Of a stretch of 54,661 bases of DNA, positions 1-8,500 are shown one piece after another. The translations under genes and the position numbers were made by a program. The DNA lies in contig JANRCR010000023.1 in assembly GCA_030726915.1 (NCBI GenBank), positions 26,777 through 81,437 on the forward strand, in the 5' to 3' direction. The notes under the pieces were generated by a model that worked only from the letters and a program-made list of their open reading frames with translations, did not search any database and had not been told where the DNA came from. How positions within the stretch are numbered: the first letter of the stretch is position 1; every line of letters begins with the position of its first letter. This stretch comes from Candidatus Nanopelagicales bacterium (GTDB taxonomy: Bacteria; Actinomycetota; Actinomycetes; S36-B12).

Positions 1-1070
1 GGGATGAGGTGCACGGCCGTACTTTTGATCACGGCCGTGACGTGTCGGCCCGGTGCAATCGCGAGTTCTGCAGCCGCCGGGCGGGTGATCACCGAGGTGA
101 GGTGTACGCCAGCATCGAGACTTATGCGCACGACAGCCCCCTCCTCAATGACACCCGTCACGATGGCAGGCAGGTGGTTGCGTGGTGAGGTGCCGGCACC
201 GCCGGGGCCGACCTCAAGACTGATGTCTTCGGCCCGTATGCACACGTACACATCATCGCCCGGCACTGCGGGGACATCGAGGACCGCCGTGAGGTAGTGC
301 CCGCCCAGGAGCACGCGAGCCAGTCCCTGGTCGACCCCCACCACGGTTGCGGGGAGGGCTGTCTCGACCCCCACGACCCGGGCGACATCCGCGTCAACGG
401 GGCGGTCGAAGACCTCGGCCACCGGCCCCACCTGGCGCACGGAGCCGTCGACCAGCACCACGGCGGTATCCGCGAGTGCCAGTGCCTCCGATCGATCGTG
501 CGTGACGACGACCGAGGGGATGCCCTCCCGGGTGAGGATGTGCCGAACCTCTCCCCGCAGGCTCAGGCGCGTGGGGGTGTCCAGGGCCGAGAGGGGCTCA
601 TCGAGCAGGAGCAGGTGGGGTCGGGGTGCGAGGGCGCGCGCGAGGGCGACACGTTGAGCCTCACCGCCGGATAACCCGTCGACGCGTGGACGACCGGACA
701 GGTGAGCCGCGCGTACGGCCTGAAGCGCCTCATGGATGCGGGCAGCCCGCGTGTCGCTGGATTGGCGGTGCAGGCCGTAGCCCACATTGGCGTCGACCGA
801 CATATGCGGAAATAGCGCATGGTCTTGAAAGAGCAGTCCGACGTGTCGAGAGCGTGGCGGGGTGATGCGTCTGCCTCCGTCATCCCAGACCACATCACCC
901 CAGCGTATGCACCCGGCATCGATGCGATCCAGTCCCGCGAGGCACCGCAGGATGGTGGTTTTGCCAGATCCCGAGGGCCCGAAGAGCACGGTGACATGAC
1001 CGGGAGTCAGATCGATGTCTATGCGGGCATCCACCATGTGACGTTGGATGCTGGCATGGAGTGTGGTCAT
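1..1070 (-). CDS. modC: Molybdate ABC transporter ATP-binding protein ModC (3' end cut by window edge)
   Basis: ATPase that would energise molybdate import through ModB at the cytoplasmic membrane. The frame is open from an ATG at 1070 to the window edge, at least 356 codons. Residues about 32-39 form the Walker A GPSGSGKT; the signature LSGGEAQRVALARAL and Walker B LLLLDEPLSALD follow. The last third looks like a TOBE/Mop domain (RAEDISLEV, later TAVIKSTAVHLI), typical of ModC and absent from many other ABC ATPases. The start ATG shares one base with the modB stop (TGATG), so translation is probably coupled. Specificity for molybdate rests on the ModA neighbour and the Mop-like tail; tungstate is an alternative. 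Confidence 0.93.
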   Translation of the reverse strand, partial: MTTLHASIQRHMVDARIDIDLTPGHVTVLFGPSGSGKTTILRCLAGLDRIDAGCIRWGDVVWDDGGRRITPPRSRHVGLLFQDHALFPHMSVDANVGYGLHRQSSDTRAARIHEALQAVRAAHLSGRPRVDGLSGGEAQRVALARALAPRPHLLLLDEPLSALDTPTRLSLRGEVRHILTREGIPSVVVTHDRSEALALADTAVVLVDGSVRQVGPVAEVFDRPVDADVARVVGVETALPATVVGVDQGLARVLLGGHYLTAVLDVPAVPGDDVYVCIRAEDISLEVGPGGAGTSPRNHLPAIVTGVIEEGAVVRISLDAGVHLTSVITRPAAAELAIAPGRHVTAVIKSTAVHLI

Positions 1071-1759
1071 CACATCGCCCACCGGGTCAGTGCTCGTCGG
1101 TTGCCCCCGCGTCGCTGAAGTGAATACACGCTGACGAGTACCGCCATGGAGAAGGCGAGAAGGGCGAGACTGGTCCGGCCGGCGGCGGCGTAGTCGAAGG
1201 CTTGAACGTCGTCGTAGATATCGATGCTCACGGTGCGGGTGACTCCGGGAATGTTGCCACCCACCATGAGCACAACTCCGAACTCACCAATGGTGTGGGC
1301 AAAGGTCAAGACCGTGGCTGTTGCGACGCCGGCCCGGGCACCGGGCAGCACCACGCGCATGATGGTGGTGGGCCATCGTCGACCCAAGACGGACGAAGCC
1401 TCGATCAGCCGGCGGTCGATCCCGGCAAAGGCCGCCAGCATGGGCTGGACGGCGAAGGGCAGGCTGTAGAGGATAGATGCGATGAGCAATCCGGTGAAGC
1501 TGAAGACGAGCGTGGAGCCGGTCACATCGGTCCACCAACGTCCGAGGGGGGATTGGGCGCCCAGCGCGACGAGAAGGTAGTAGCCCAGCACCGTCGGCGG
1601 GAGAATGAGGGGCAGCGCAACGATCGCCTCGATCCCTACGGCCCATCGGGCACGGGTGTACGCGAGCCATGCGGCCAGGGGGATGCCGATGGCGAGGAGG
1701 ATCACGGTGGTCAGCGCAGCCAACTGCAGACTCAACATGATGGATGGCCAGTCGAACAT
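1070..1759 (-). CDS. modB: Molybdate ABC transporter permease ModB
   Basis: Inner-membrane permease of the molybdate importer. The protein of 229 residues starts MFDWPSIMLSL and has about five hydrophobic segments, with the permease EAA-type loop around ASSVLGRRWPTTIMRVVLPGARAG and the ModB-typical FAHTIGEFGVVLMVGGNIPG. The frame is open further upstream, but those codons lie antisense-like over modA in another frame. The ATG at 1759 is preferred because it overlaps the modA stop by one base and begins at the family's usual N terminus. Length is normal for ModB (about 220-230 residues). Confidence 0.93.
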   Translation of the reverse strand: MFDWPSIMLSLQLAALTTVILLAIGIPLAAWLAYTRARWAVGIEAIVALPLILPPTVLGYYLLVALGAQSPLGRWWTDVTGSTLVFSFTGLLIASILYSLPFAVQPMLAAFAGIDRRLIEASSVLGRRWPTTIMRVVLPGARAGVATATVLTFAHTIGEFGVVLMVGGNIPGVTRTVSIDIYDDVQAFDYAAAGRTSLALLAFSMAVLVSVYSLQRRGGNRRALTRWAM

Positions 1760-2517
1760 CAGGCCTCCGGCAGAGTGAATCCGTAGCGGGCCAAAATATC
1801 GCGCCCCGCGGGTCCGGTGATGATGTCGCGGAGGACGCGAGCGCCGGAGGAGTCCGTGATGAGCGCACCACCCTGCGCGATCGCGGGGAAGGTGTTGACC
1901 GGAATCTCCCACCACTCGCCGACATCGCGCAGAGGGTCGGAGAGCACGAGTGACAGTGCGACGACCCCGGCATCCGCATTGCCGGTCATGACGAATTCCG
2001 CCGCCTGTGCAACGTTTTCTCCCAGGACCAATCGGTTGGACACCTCGTCGTAGATCCCCGCCGTCTCCATCGCCGAGACAGCCGCGCGCCCATAGGGTGC
2101 ATGCTCGGGGTTGGCGATGGAGATGCGTCGAGCATCGGCCAGCACGCTGAGTCCATCGCGCGGATCTAGTGGGGAAGCCTCGGGCACCCACAGGACGAGG
2201 CGTCCGATGGCGTAGGGGAATGGGTCCGTGGCCAGCCCCTCATCCACGAGTTGCTGGGGGAAGGCCTCATCGGCTGACAGATACAGATCAAACGGCGCGC
2301 CATTGACGATCTGCTGGAGGAATTGACCCGAGGAGCCGTAGGTCACGGCAAACTCCGTCTCGGGATTGGCGTCCTGCGCGAGGGCGATGATCTCATTGAG
2401 TGCATAGCGCAGGTCTGCCGCAGCGGCGACGTTCACGCGTTGCGTCGTACCGCCGGAGCACGACACCAGTGCGAGAGTGACCACGGCAGCGATGCCGACG
2501 CCCCACACACGTCTCAT
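1759..2517 (-). CDS. modA: Molybdate-binding lipoprotein ModA
   Basis: Extracytoplasmic substrate-binding component of the importer. The first 20 residues form a lipoprotein signal (MRRVWGVGIAAVVTLALVSC), with Cys20 as the probable lipidation site. The mature part has ModA features: VNVAAAADLRYAL near the N terminus, the TYGSSGQFLQQI ligand-binding loop, FDLYLSADEAFPQQL, and a later VVALSLVLSDP segment. The length of 252 residues is normal. The start ATG overlaps the stop of the upstream regulator by 4 nt (ATGA), so regulator and transporter are probably one transcript. Tungstate cannot be excluded as substrate. Confidence 0.93.
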   Translation of the reverse strand: MRRVWGVGIAAVVTLALVSCSGGTTQRVNVAAAADLRYALNEIIALAQDANPETEFAVTYGSSGQFLQQIVNGAPFDLYLSADEAFPQQLVDEGLATDPFPYAIGRLVLWVPEASPLDPRDGLSVLADARRISIANPEHAPYGRAAVSAMETAGIYDEVSNRLVLGENVAQAAEFVMTGNADAGVVALSLVLSDPLRDVGEWWEIPVNTFPAIAQGGALITDSSGARVLRDIITGPAGRDILARYGFTLPEA

Positions 2518-2921
2518 CGGCCCTGCACTTCCACGCCGACATTGGTCGCCTTCACTGTCGCGATGGCGAGAGAGCCGACATCCAGTCCCAGTTCATCGAC
2601 GGCCTCGCGGCTGAGGAGGGACACCACACGATGGGGTCCAGCCTGGATCTCGACCTGGGCCATGACGGTGTCTTTGACGACCCGGACGACCACGCCCGCG
2701 AATCGATTGCGGGCTGACCGGCCCACGATGGGAGCTGATTCAGCGCCGATCGGCTGCGGGGCTGATGCGCGCATGAGTCGGGCGATCTCAGCCCCCTCGA
2801 CCGCCTGGCGACCCCCTTCATCCACGACGGCAGTGAGCCGCCCAGCCTCGATCCACCTGCGCAGGGTGTCATCGCTGACGCCGAGGTAGCTGGCGGCCTC
2901 AGATATGCGTAAATGCGTCAT
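2514..2921 (-). CDS. Molybdenum-responsive HTH-Mop regulator
   Basis: Small two-domain protein of 135 residues, probably a molybdate-responsive regulator or binding protein. Residues about 3-50 form an excisionase/MerR-like helix-turn-helix (LRISEAASYLGVSDDTLRRWI). Residues about 68-134 form a single Mop/TOBE domain (SARNRFAGVVVRVVKDTV, then AIATVKATNVGVEV), which in known proteins binds molybdate oligomerically. It is the first gene of the mod operon. The start was set at the second ATG (2921) because a TAGAGT -10 box ends 8 nt upstream of it, which suits a leaderless mRNA, and the HTH begins right there; an upstream ATG at 2945 would add 8 residues. It differs from E. coli ModE in HTH type and in having one Mop domain. 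Confidence 0.82.
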   Translation of the reverse strand: MTHLRISEAASYLGVSDDTLRRWIEAGRLTAVVDEGGRQAVEGAEIARLMRASAPQPIGAESAPIVGRSARNRFAGVVVRVVKDTVMAQVEIQAGPHRVVSLLSREAVDELGLDVGSLAIATVKATNVGVEVQGR

Positions 2922-2935
2922 AAATGAATACTCTA
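2922..2935 (-). promoter_or_regulatory. Candidate leaderless promoter of the mod operon
   Basis: Read on the minus strand, TAGAGT is followed by 8 nt (ATTCATTT) and then the ATG at 2921. This is the TANNNT-to-start spacing seen at other starts in the window and implies transcription beginning at or next to the start codon. It is AT-rich compared with its surroundings. Confidence 0.5.
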
Positions 2936-3026
2936 AACCGTACATGCGGTGATTTGGAGGGGATTTGTTTGATTGTGCGGATGTAGACCGGATGTGCCCC
3001 GGGGAGCGGGAGATCCGGTGCGGGGC

Positions 3027-3055
3027 TTGCCGTCGAAGACTGGTGCCCCTAACCT
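3027..3055 (+). promoter_or_regulatory. Candidate sigma-70-type promoter of the dksA-like gene
   Basis: TTGCCG at 3027-3032 and TAACCT at 3050-3055 are separated by exactly 17 nt, the ideal spacing for a housekeeping sigma factor. Transcription would begin near 3062, leaving a leader of about 60 nt before the ATG at 3123. That leader contains GC-rich short inverted repeats. The 201 nt between the mod operon and the dksA-like gene hold nothing else I can identify. Confidence 0.5.
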
Positions 3056-3122
3056 GCAGTCTCGATTCGCCGGTCGGCGGGTCATTCGACTATGCGGCGC
3101 CGGTCGCTGGAGCGGAGTAGGC

Positions 3123-3890
3123 ATGGCGTCCGCGCGCACGACGGCAAAGAAGGCGGCCCCGGTCAAGAAGGCGGCCCCCGCGAAGAAGGCGGCCCCCGCA
3201 AAGAAGGCAGCCCCCGCGAAGAAGGCGGCCCCGGTGAAGAAGGCGTCCCCGGTCAAGAAGGCGTCCCCGGCGAAGAAGGCCGCCCCGGCAAAGAAGGTGG
3301 CGCCGACAAAGAAGGCGGCCCCGGTCAAGAAGGCGGCCCCGGCAAAGAAGGCGGCCCCGGTGAAGAAGGTGGCCCCGGTGAAGAAGGCCGCCCCGGCAAA
3401 GAAGGTGGCGCCGGTCACGAAGGCCGCCCCGGTCAAGAAGGCGGCCCCCGCGAAGAAGGCGGCCCCGGTCAAGAAGGCAGCCCCGGCGAAGAAGAAGTTG
3501 GCGGTGCGCGAGGACGAATCGCCTTGGTCGCCGGCCGAGATCGCCGAGGTGCGCACGGCGCTGGATGCCGACGCCATCCGACTGGCGGAGGAGATCGCAA
3601 TCACGGACGCCGACATCGCCGAGTTGATTGCTGATTCCGGTGATGGTGCTGGAGACGACCAGGCCGATACGGGCAGCAAGACCTTTGAGCGGGAGCATGA
3701 GATGTCCCTCGCCAATAATGCGCGCAACATGCTCCAACAAACAGAGCATGCGTTGGCGCGCATTGACAATGGGACCTACGGAATCTGCGAGGTGTGCTCG
3801 AGGCCGGTGGGCAAGTTTCGACTTCAGGCCTTCCCTCGGGCGACGATGTGCAAGGCCTGCAAGGAGGTTGAGGAACGCCGCGCCTACTGA
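3123..3890 (+). CDS. DksA/TraR-family RNA polymerase-binding protein with lysine-rich repeat tail
   Basis: The C-terminal 130 or so residues match the DksA/TraR family: a helical segment (SPWSPAEIAEVRTALDADA), then FEREHEMSLANNARNML, and a C4 zinc finger (CEVC 18 residues before CKAC) with the family signature DNGTYGICEVC. Such proteins act in the RNA polymerase secondary channel. The N-terminal half (residues about 9-122) is instead 19 tandem hexapeptides of the type KKAAPV/KKAAPA, resembling histone H1-like tails and likely to bind DNA or RNA or be disordered. The ATG at 3123 follows a GGAG motif 6 nt upstream; the longer open frame upstream lies in non-coding sequence. Length is 255 residues, about twice a usual DksA-like protein because of the repeats. 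The regulated genes are unknown. Confidence 0.85.
   Translation: MASARTTAKKAAPVKKAAPAKKAAPAKKAAPAKKAAPVKKASPVKKASPAKKAAPAKKVAPTKKAAPVKKAAPAKKAAPVKKVAPVKKAAPAKKVAPVTKAAPVKKAAPAKKAAPVKKAAPAKKKLAVREDESPWSPAEIAEVRTALDADAIRLAEEIAITDADIAELIADSGDGAGDDQADTGSKTFEREHEMSLANNARNMLQQTEHALARIDNGTYGICEVCSRPVGKFRLQAFPRATMCKACKEVEERRAY
3147..3488 (+). repeat. Coding tandem repeat, 19 units of 18 nt
   Basis: Nineteen in-frame 18-nt units, each near AAGAAGGCGGCCCCGGTC, encode KKAAPx hexapeptides with x mostly V or A. Variants are KKASP (two units), KKVAP (three) and TKAAP (one). Nearly all changes are silent or conservative, so the repeat is maintained at protein level. Units this alike could change number by slippage, so copy number may vary between strains or be mis-assembled. 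Confidence 0.95.
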
Positions 3891-3908
3891 TCGACCCCGC
3901 CTCTCCCG

Positions 3909-3914
3909 TAACCT
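3909..3914 (+). promoter_or_regulatory. Leaderless -10 element (TAACCT) of lspA
   Basis: TAACCT lies 6 nt before the GTG start at 3921. No Shine-Dalgarno sequence precedes that start, consistent with a leaderless transcript. Confidence 0.5.
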
Positions 3915-3920
3915 GGACGG

Positions 3921-4484
3921 GTGACCGAAGAAGCCACTGTCGTGCAGACGCGTCGGCCACGCCTTATCTGGCTCACCGTCGGCGTTGCTCTGGCGGTGAT
4001 TGTGATCGACCAGGTGACCAAGGCCTGGGCACTCGCCACACTTCAGCCCCGCATCGCTGCGGGAGAGGGTCCGGTCGAGGTGGTGGGCAGCTGGTTCCGG
4101 CTGACGTTTGTCGAAAACACCGGCGCGGGATTCGGTATCGGTGCGGGGTTTACGTGGCTCTTTGCCATCATTGCCGCCGTTGTTGCCGTCGTGATTTTGC
4201 GTACGGCGACCAAGCTGGGCAGCCGAGCCTGGGCAATCGCGCTCGGTGGCCTGCTGGGGGGTGCCGTGGGCAACCTCATCGATCGGCTGATGCGACCGCC
4301 CGGCTTTGGGGAGGAATACTCCGGGCCAGGGCAGGGGTACGTGGTCGACTTCTTGCAACTGCCCTACTGGCCCGTCTTCAATGTGGCGGACATGGCGATT
4401 GTCGGGTCGGCGATTCTCATGGTGGTCCTGACCATCCGCGGTGTGGAGATGTCCGGACGTCCCCGGGTGACAACTGATGCGTGA
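3921..4484 (+). CDS. lspA: Lipoprotein signal peptidase (signal peptidase II)
   Basis: Membrane aspartyl protease that removes signal peptides from prolipoproteins after Lgt has lipidated them; lgt itself lies at 25250. The 187-residue protein has four hydrophobic segments and the family motifs VIDQVTKAW (29-36), FVENTGAGFG (63-72), GGAVGNLIDR (113-122, catalytic Asp121) and FNVADMAIVGSA (153-164, second catalytic Asp157). The N terminus carries a short hydrophilic extension usual in actinobacteria. The GTG start is supported by TAACCT 6 nt upstream and the absence of a ribosome-binding site. It is followed 24 nt later by rluD, a linkage common across bacteria. Confidence 0.96.
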   Translation: MTEEATVVQTRRPRLIWLTVGVALAVIVIDQVTKAWALATLQPRIAAGEGPVEVVGSWFRLTFVENTGAGFGIGAGFTWLFAIIAAVVAVVILRTATKLGSRAWAIALGGLLGGAVGNLIDRLMRPPGFGEEYSGPGQGYVVDFLQLPYWPVFNVADMAIVGSAILMVVLTIRGVEMSGRPRVTTDA

Positions 4485-4508
4485 GACGTCACATGTCTGA
4501 GGTGCGCG

Positions 4509-5432
4509 ATGTCTGAATCCCGCCGACTACCGGTCCCCGAGGGTCTCGTCGGTGAACGCATCGATGTGGCACTGTCCCGCATGCTGGGCCTGTCCCGATC
4601 GGCGGTTGCCGAATTGTGCGCGCAGGGTGCTGTGCACGTTGATGGCCACGTTGCCGCCAAGTCGGATCGGCTACTCGCGGACCATTGGATTGACGTCGCG
4701 ATACCCACACCGGTGGTGCCGGGGGATCCGGAGCCGGTCGAGGGCATGCTCATTCGGCATGACGATGATGACCTGGTCGTTATTGACAAGCCCGTGGGCG
4801 TGGCTGCGCATCCGAGTCCCGGCTGGACCGGTCCGACGGTGATCGGTGGTCTCGCCGCTGCGGGCTACCGCATCTCCACGTCGGGAGCGGCGGAGCGACA
4901 GGGAATAGTGCACCGATTGGATGTCGGCACGACGGGGTTGATGGTTGTCGCCAAAAGCGAGCGCGCCTATACCGATCTCAAGCGGCAGTTCAAGGAGCGG
5001 ACCCCCACCAAGATCTATCGGGCGATCGCGCAGGGCCTCCTGGATCCCCTCACCGGCACGATTGATGCACCGATTGATCGGCACCCCACGGCCGACTACC
5101 GCATGGCTGTGGTCTCGGGCGGCAAACCCAGCGTCACCCACTACGAGACACTCGAGGCCTTCCCCTATGCGAGTCTCCTGGAAGTGGATTTGGAGACCGG
5201 GCGCACCCATCAGATCCGTGCGCATATGTCCGCCATGCGACACCCGCTCGTCGGTGACTCGATGTATGGCTCTGATCCGACGCTGGCGGATCGGCTTGGA
5301 TTGTCGCGGCCAGCGTTGCACGCGGCCCGACTGGAGATCGACCATCCGGGGACGGGCGAGCGTCTCATCATGGAGTCGCCGGACCCGCCTGATTTTGACG
5401 ATGCGCTAAAGCGACTGGCTGACACGCACTAG
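4509..5432 (+). CDS. rluD: RluD-family 23S rRNA pseudouridine synthase
   Basis: Converts specific uridines of 23S rRNA (RluD family: positions in helix 69) to pseudouridine. Residues about 8-65 form an S4 RNA-binding domain (GERIDVALSRMLGLSRSAVAEL), and the catalytic core follows with HRLDVGTTGLMVVAKS near residue 135, whose Asp138 is the expected catalytic residue. Later motifs include RTHQIRAHM and HPLVGDSMYG. At 307 residues the length is normal. The ATG start follows a GAGG motif at about 4499-4502. RluA/RluC paralogues share this architecture, so the exact target positions are inferred from family and the lspA linkage. Confidence 0.92.
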   Translation: MSESRRLPVPEGLVGERIDVALSRMLGLSRSAVAELCAQGAVHVDGHVAAKSDRLLADHWIDVAIPTPVVPGDPEPVEGMLIRHDDDDLVVIDKPVGVAAHPSPGWTGPTVIGGLAAAGYRISTSGAAERQGIVHRLDVGTTGLMVVAKSERAYTDLKRQFKERTPTKIYRAIAQGLLDPLTGTIDAPIDRHPTADYRMAVVSGGKPSVTHYETLEAFPYASLLEVDLETGRTHQIRAHMSAMRHPLVGDSMYGSDPTLADRLGLSRPALHAARLEIDHPGTGERLIMESPDPPDFDDALKRLADTH

Positions 5433-5464
5433 TCACGCGCCGGTCACGTAAGGGGCCGGCGTGA
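5433..5464 (+). terminator. Stem-loop after rluD
   Basis: Directly after the rluD TAG, TCACGC-G-CCGG pairs with CCGGCGTGA (5456-5464), a 9-bp stem with one bulged G and a 12-nt loop. There is no U tract, as is common for actinobacterial terminators. It separates rluD from the dnaE promoter. Confidence 0.45.
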
Positions 5465-5523
5465 CGGGTGGGGCGGGGTGCGCCTCGGCGAGTCGGCCGT
5501 CGCAGGGCGTCGGCCTCCCGGCA

Positions 5524-5529
5524 TAGGGT
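5524..5529 (+). promoter_or_regulatory. Leaderless -10 element (TAGGGT) of dnaE
   Basis: TAGGGT ends 6 nt before the GTG at 5536. No credible Shine-Dalgarno sequence lies upstream of that start. No clear -35 was found. Confidence 0.5.
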
Positions 5530-5535
5530 AGGCGG

Positions 5536-8500
5536 GTGACTTCAGGAGGCAGTGACTTCGTCCACCTCCACGTGCACACCGAATACTCCATGCTCGACGG
5601 CGCGAGCAGGCTGGACGACCTCATGGCGGCGGCTGTCGAGCAGGGCATGCCCGCCATCGCGATGACCGATCACGGCAATCTTTTTGGCGCCTATGACTTC
5701 TATACGTCGGCGAGGTCCGCTGGCATCAAACCCATCATCGGACTTGAGGGCTACTTCGCACCCCAGGGTCGCTTCGAGCGCCGCGCATTCGACTTCGGTG
5801 GCGGATTCGATGAGTCATCATCCGAGGATGGTGCCGGCGGGCGCGGCACCCAGAGTTACACCCACATGACGCTGTGGGCGGAGAACACAGCGGGCATGCA
5901 CAATCTTTTTCGGGTGTCCTCACTTGCCAGCCTGGAGGGCCAGTACTTCAAGCCACGGTTCGACAGTGATGTCTTGTCGACGTATGGCACAGGGCTGATC
6001 GGCACGACAGGATGTCCCTCGGGAGAGGTCAATCGCTGGCTGCAGGCAGGGCAGTATGACAAGGCTCTCCAGACCGCTGCCGATATGCGTGACATTCTCG
6101 GTCCGGGCAACTACTTCTGCGAGGTCATGGACCACGGTCTCGCGATCGAGCGGCGCTTCCGCGAGGACCTGTTGCGTATCGCCCGATCACTCGACCTGCC
6201 CCTCGTCGCCACCAACGATCTGCACTATGTGCGCGCGAGCGATGCCGACACTCACGATGTCTTGCTGTGCATCGGCACCCGGACAACGATGGATGATCCC
6301 AAGCGTTTCCGCTTCGATGCTCGAGACTTTTATCTCAAGACGTCTGCGGAGATGCGTGAGGTGTGGCGTGAGTTGCCGGAGGCGTGCGACAACACACTCC
6401 TCATCGCTGAGCGTTGCGATGTCACCTTCAACGAGGGTGCCAACCTCATGCCCCAGTTCCCCGTCCCGGCGGGGGAGAGCGAGGAGTCCTGGCTCGTCGC
6501 CGAAGTCGAGCGCGGCCTTGCTCGCCGATACCCCACGGGGGTGCCGGATGAGGTGCGCCGTCAGGCGACCTATGAGTTGGGCGTGGTCATCCAGATGGGA
6601 TTCCCGGGCTACTTCCTCGTGGTCGCTGATCTCGTCCGCCATGCCAAGGACAACGGCATTCGGGTCGGTCCGGGACGAGGCTCTGCCGCGGGAGCCATGA
6701 TTGCCTTCGTGCTCGGTATCACGGATCTCGATCCCATCCAGCACGGGTTGCTCTTCGAACGTTTCCTCAACCCCGAGCGCATTTCGATGCCCGACATCGA
6801 TATCGATTTTGATGAGCGTCGCCGCTCCGACATGATCCGCTACGCCACGGAGAAGTACGGCGAGGAGCGGGTCGCGCAGATTGTCACCTTTGGATCGATC
6901 AAGGCGAAGGCAGCCATCAAGGATGCTGCGCGTGTTCTGTCCTTCCCCTACTCCCTGGGGGATCGCATTACCAAGGCGATGCCGCCTTCCGTCATGGGCA
7001 AGGACATCTCCCTGTCCGGCATCTTCGACACGAGCCACGCGCGCTACGGCGAGGCGGCGGAGTTCCGCACCCTGTATGCATCCGATCCTGATGTCGCCAG
7101 GGTTGTCGACACGGCACAGGGTCTTGAAGGGCTGAAGCGTCAGCCCGGTGTTCACGCTGCGGGCGTCATCCTCTGCCGTGAACCGCTCATGGACGTCATT
7201 CCGGTCTGGCGGCGAGAGCAGGACGGTGCCGTCATCACGCAGTTCGACATGGGCGCGTGTGAGGCTCTGGGCCTGCTCAAGATGGACTTCCTCGGCCTGC
7301 GCAATCTCACCGTGCTGGATGATTGCCTCGCCAACATCCACCTGAATCGCGGTGAGACCGTGGTGCTGGAAGATCTCGCTCTCGAGGATGGCCCCGCGTT
7401 CGAACTGCTGTCCCGCGGTGACACCCTCGGCGTGTTCCAACTCGATGGTGGGCCTATGCGGGCGCTCCTGCGCTCGATGCAGCCCGACTCCTTCGAGGAC
7501 ATCTCCGCCGTCCTGGCCCTATATCGACCCGGTCCCATGGGCGCCAACGCTCACAACGAGTACGCCGACCGCAAGAACGGCCGCAAGCCTGTCGTCCCCA
7601 TCCACCCCGAACTCGCGGAGCCCCTCGCGGACATTCTTGGCGACACCTACGGGCTCATCGTGTACCAGGAGCAGGTGATGGCGATAGCGCAAAAACTTGC
7701 GGGCTATTCGCTCGGCAAAGCGGATCTGCTTCGCCGCGCCATGAGCAAGAAGAAGAAGGACATTCTCGACAAGGAGTACGTCCCCTTCCGCGAGGGCATG
7801 CGAGTCAATGGCTATTCCGAAGCGGCCATCCAGACTCTGTGGGACATCCTCGTCCCCTTCTCCGACTACGCCTTCAATAAGGCCCACACCGCCGGATACG
7901 GGCTGGTGTCGTTCTGGACGGCCTACCTCAAGGCTAATTTCCCGCAGGAATACATGGCGGCACTGCTGACGTCGGTGAAGGACGACAAGGACAAGAGCGC
8001 GATCTACCTCAATGAGTGTCGGCGCATGGGGATCAAGGTATTGCCACCCGATGTCAACGACTCCGACTTTGACTTCACGCCTCGGGGCAGCGATATTCGC
8101 TTCGGCCTCTCGGCCATTCGCAATGTGGGCGCGAATGTCGTGGAGTCCATCATCGCGACTCGCCGGGCCCGCGGGCGCTTCGCCAACTTCCTGGACTTCG
8201 TCGATGCGGTCGAGGTCTCCGTGTGCAATAAGCGCGTTGTGGAGAGCCTCATCAAATCGGGTGCCTTTGATTCCCTCGGTGACACGCGCCGTGGCCTCGT
8301 AGCCGTGCACGAGCAGGTCATTGATGCTGCGGTGGAGCTCAAGCGTGCGGAAGCCATCGGGCAATTTGACCTGTTCGGTGGCATGGGTGACAGCGATGCG
8401 GTTGATTCCGGGCTTCGGGTGATGCCGGACATCCCACTGGGTGAGTGGGAAAAGTCGGTGCTACTCGCTCATGAGCGAGACATGCTGGGGCTCTACGTAT

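Noticed and set aside
3147-3488. CRISPR array or intergenic satellite
   Set aside because: Units are 18 nt, without spacers, in frame with a DksA-like gene, and vary mostly silently, so it is a coding repeat.
3090-4358. Minus-strand frame of 422 codons across the dksA-like gene and lspA
   Set aside because: It is the antisense reading of the 18-nt repeats (Arg/Gly/Leu-rich) and of lspA; no family motif, no RBS, and it overlaps two well-supported genes.
6187-7440. Minus-strand 417-codon frame inside dnaE
   Set aside because: Antisense of the polymerase domain in GC-rich sequence; its composition mirrors dnaE codon bias and no motif is present.
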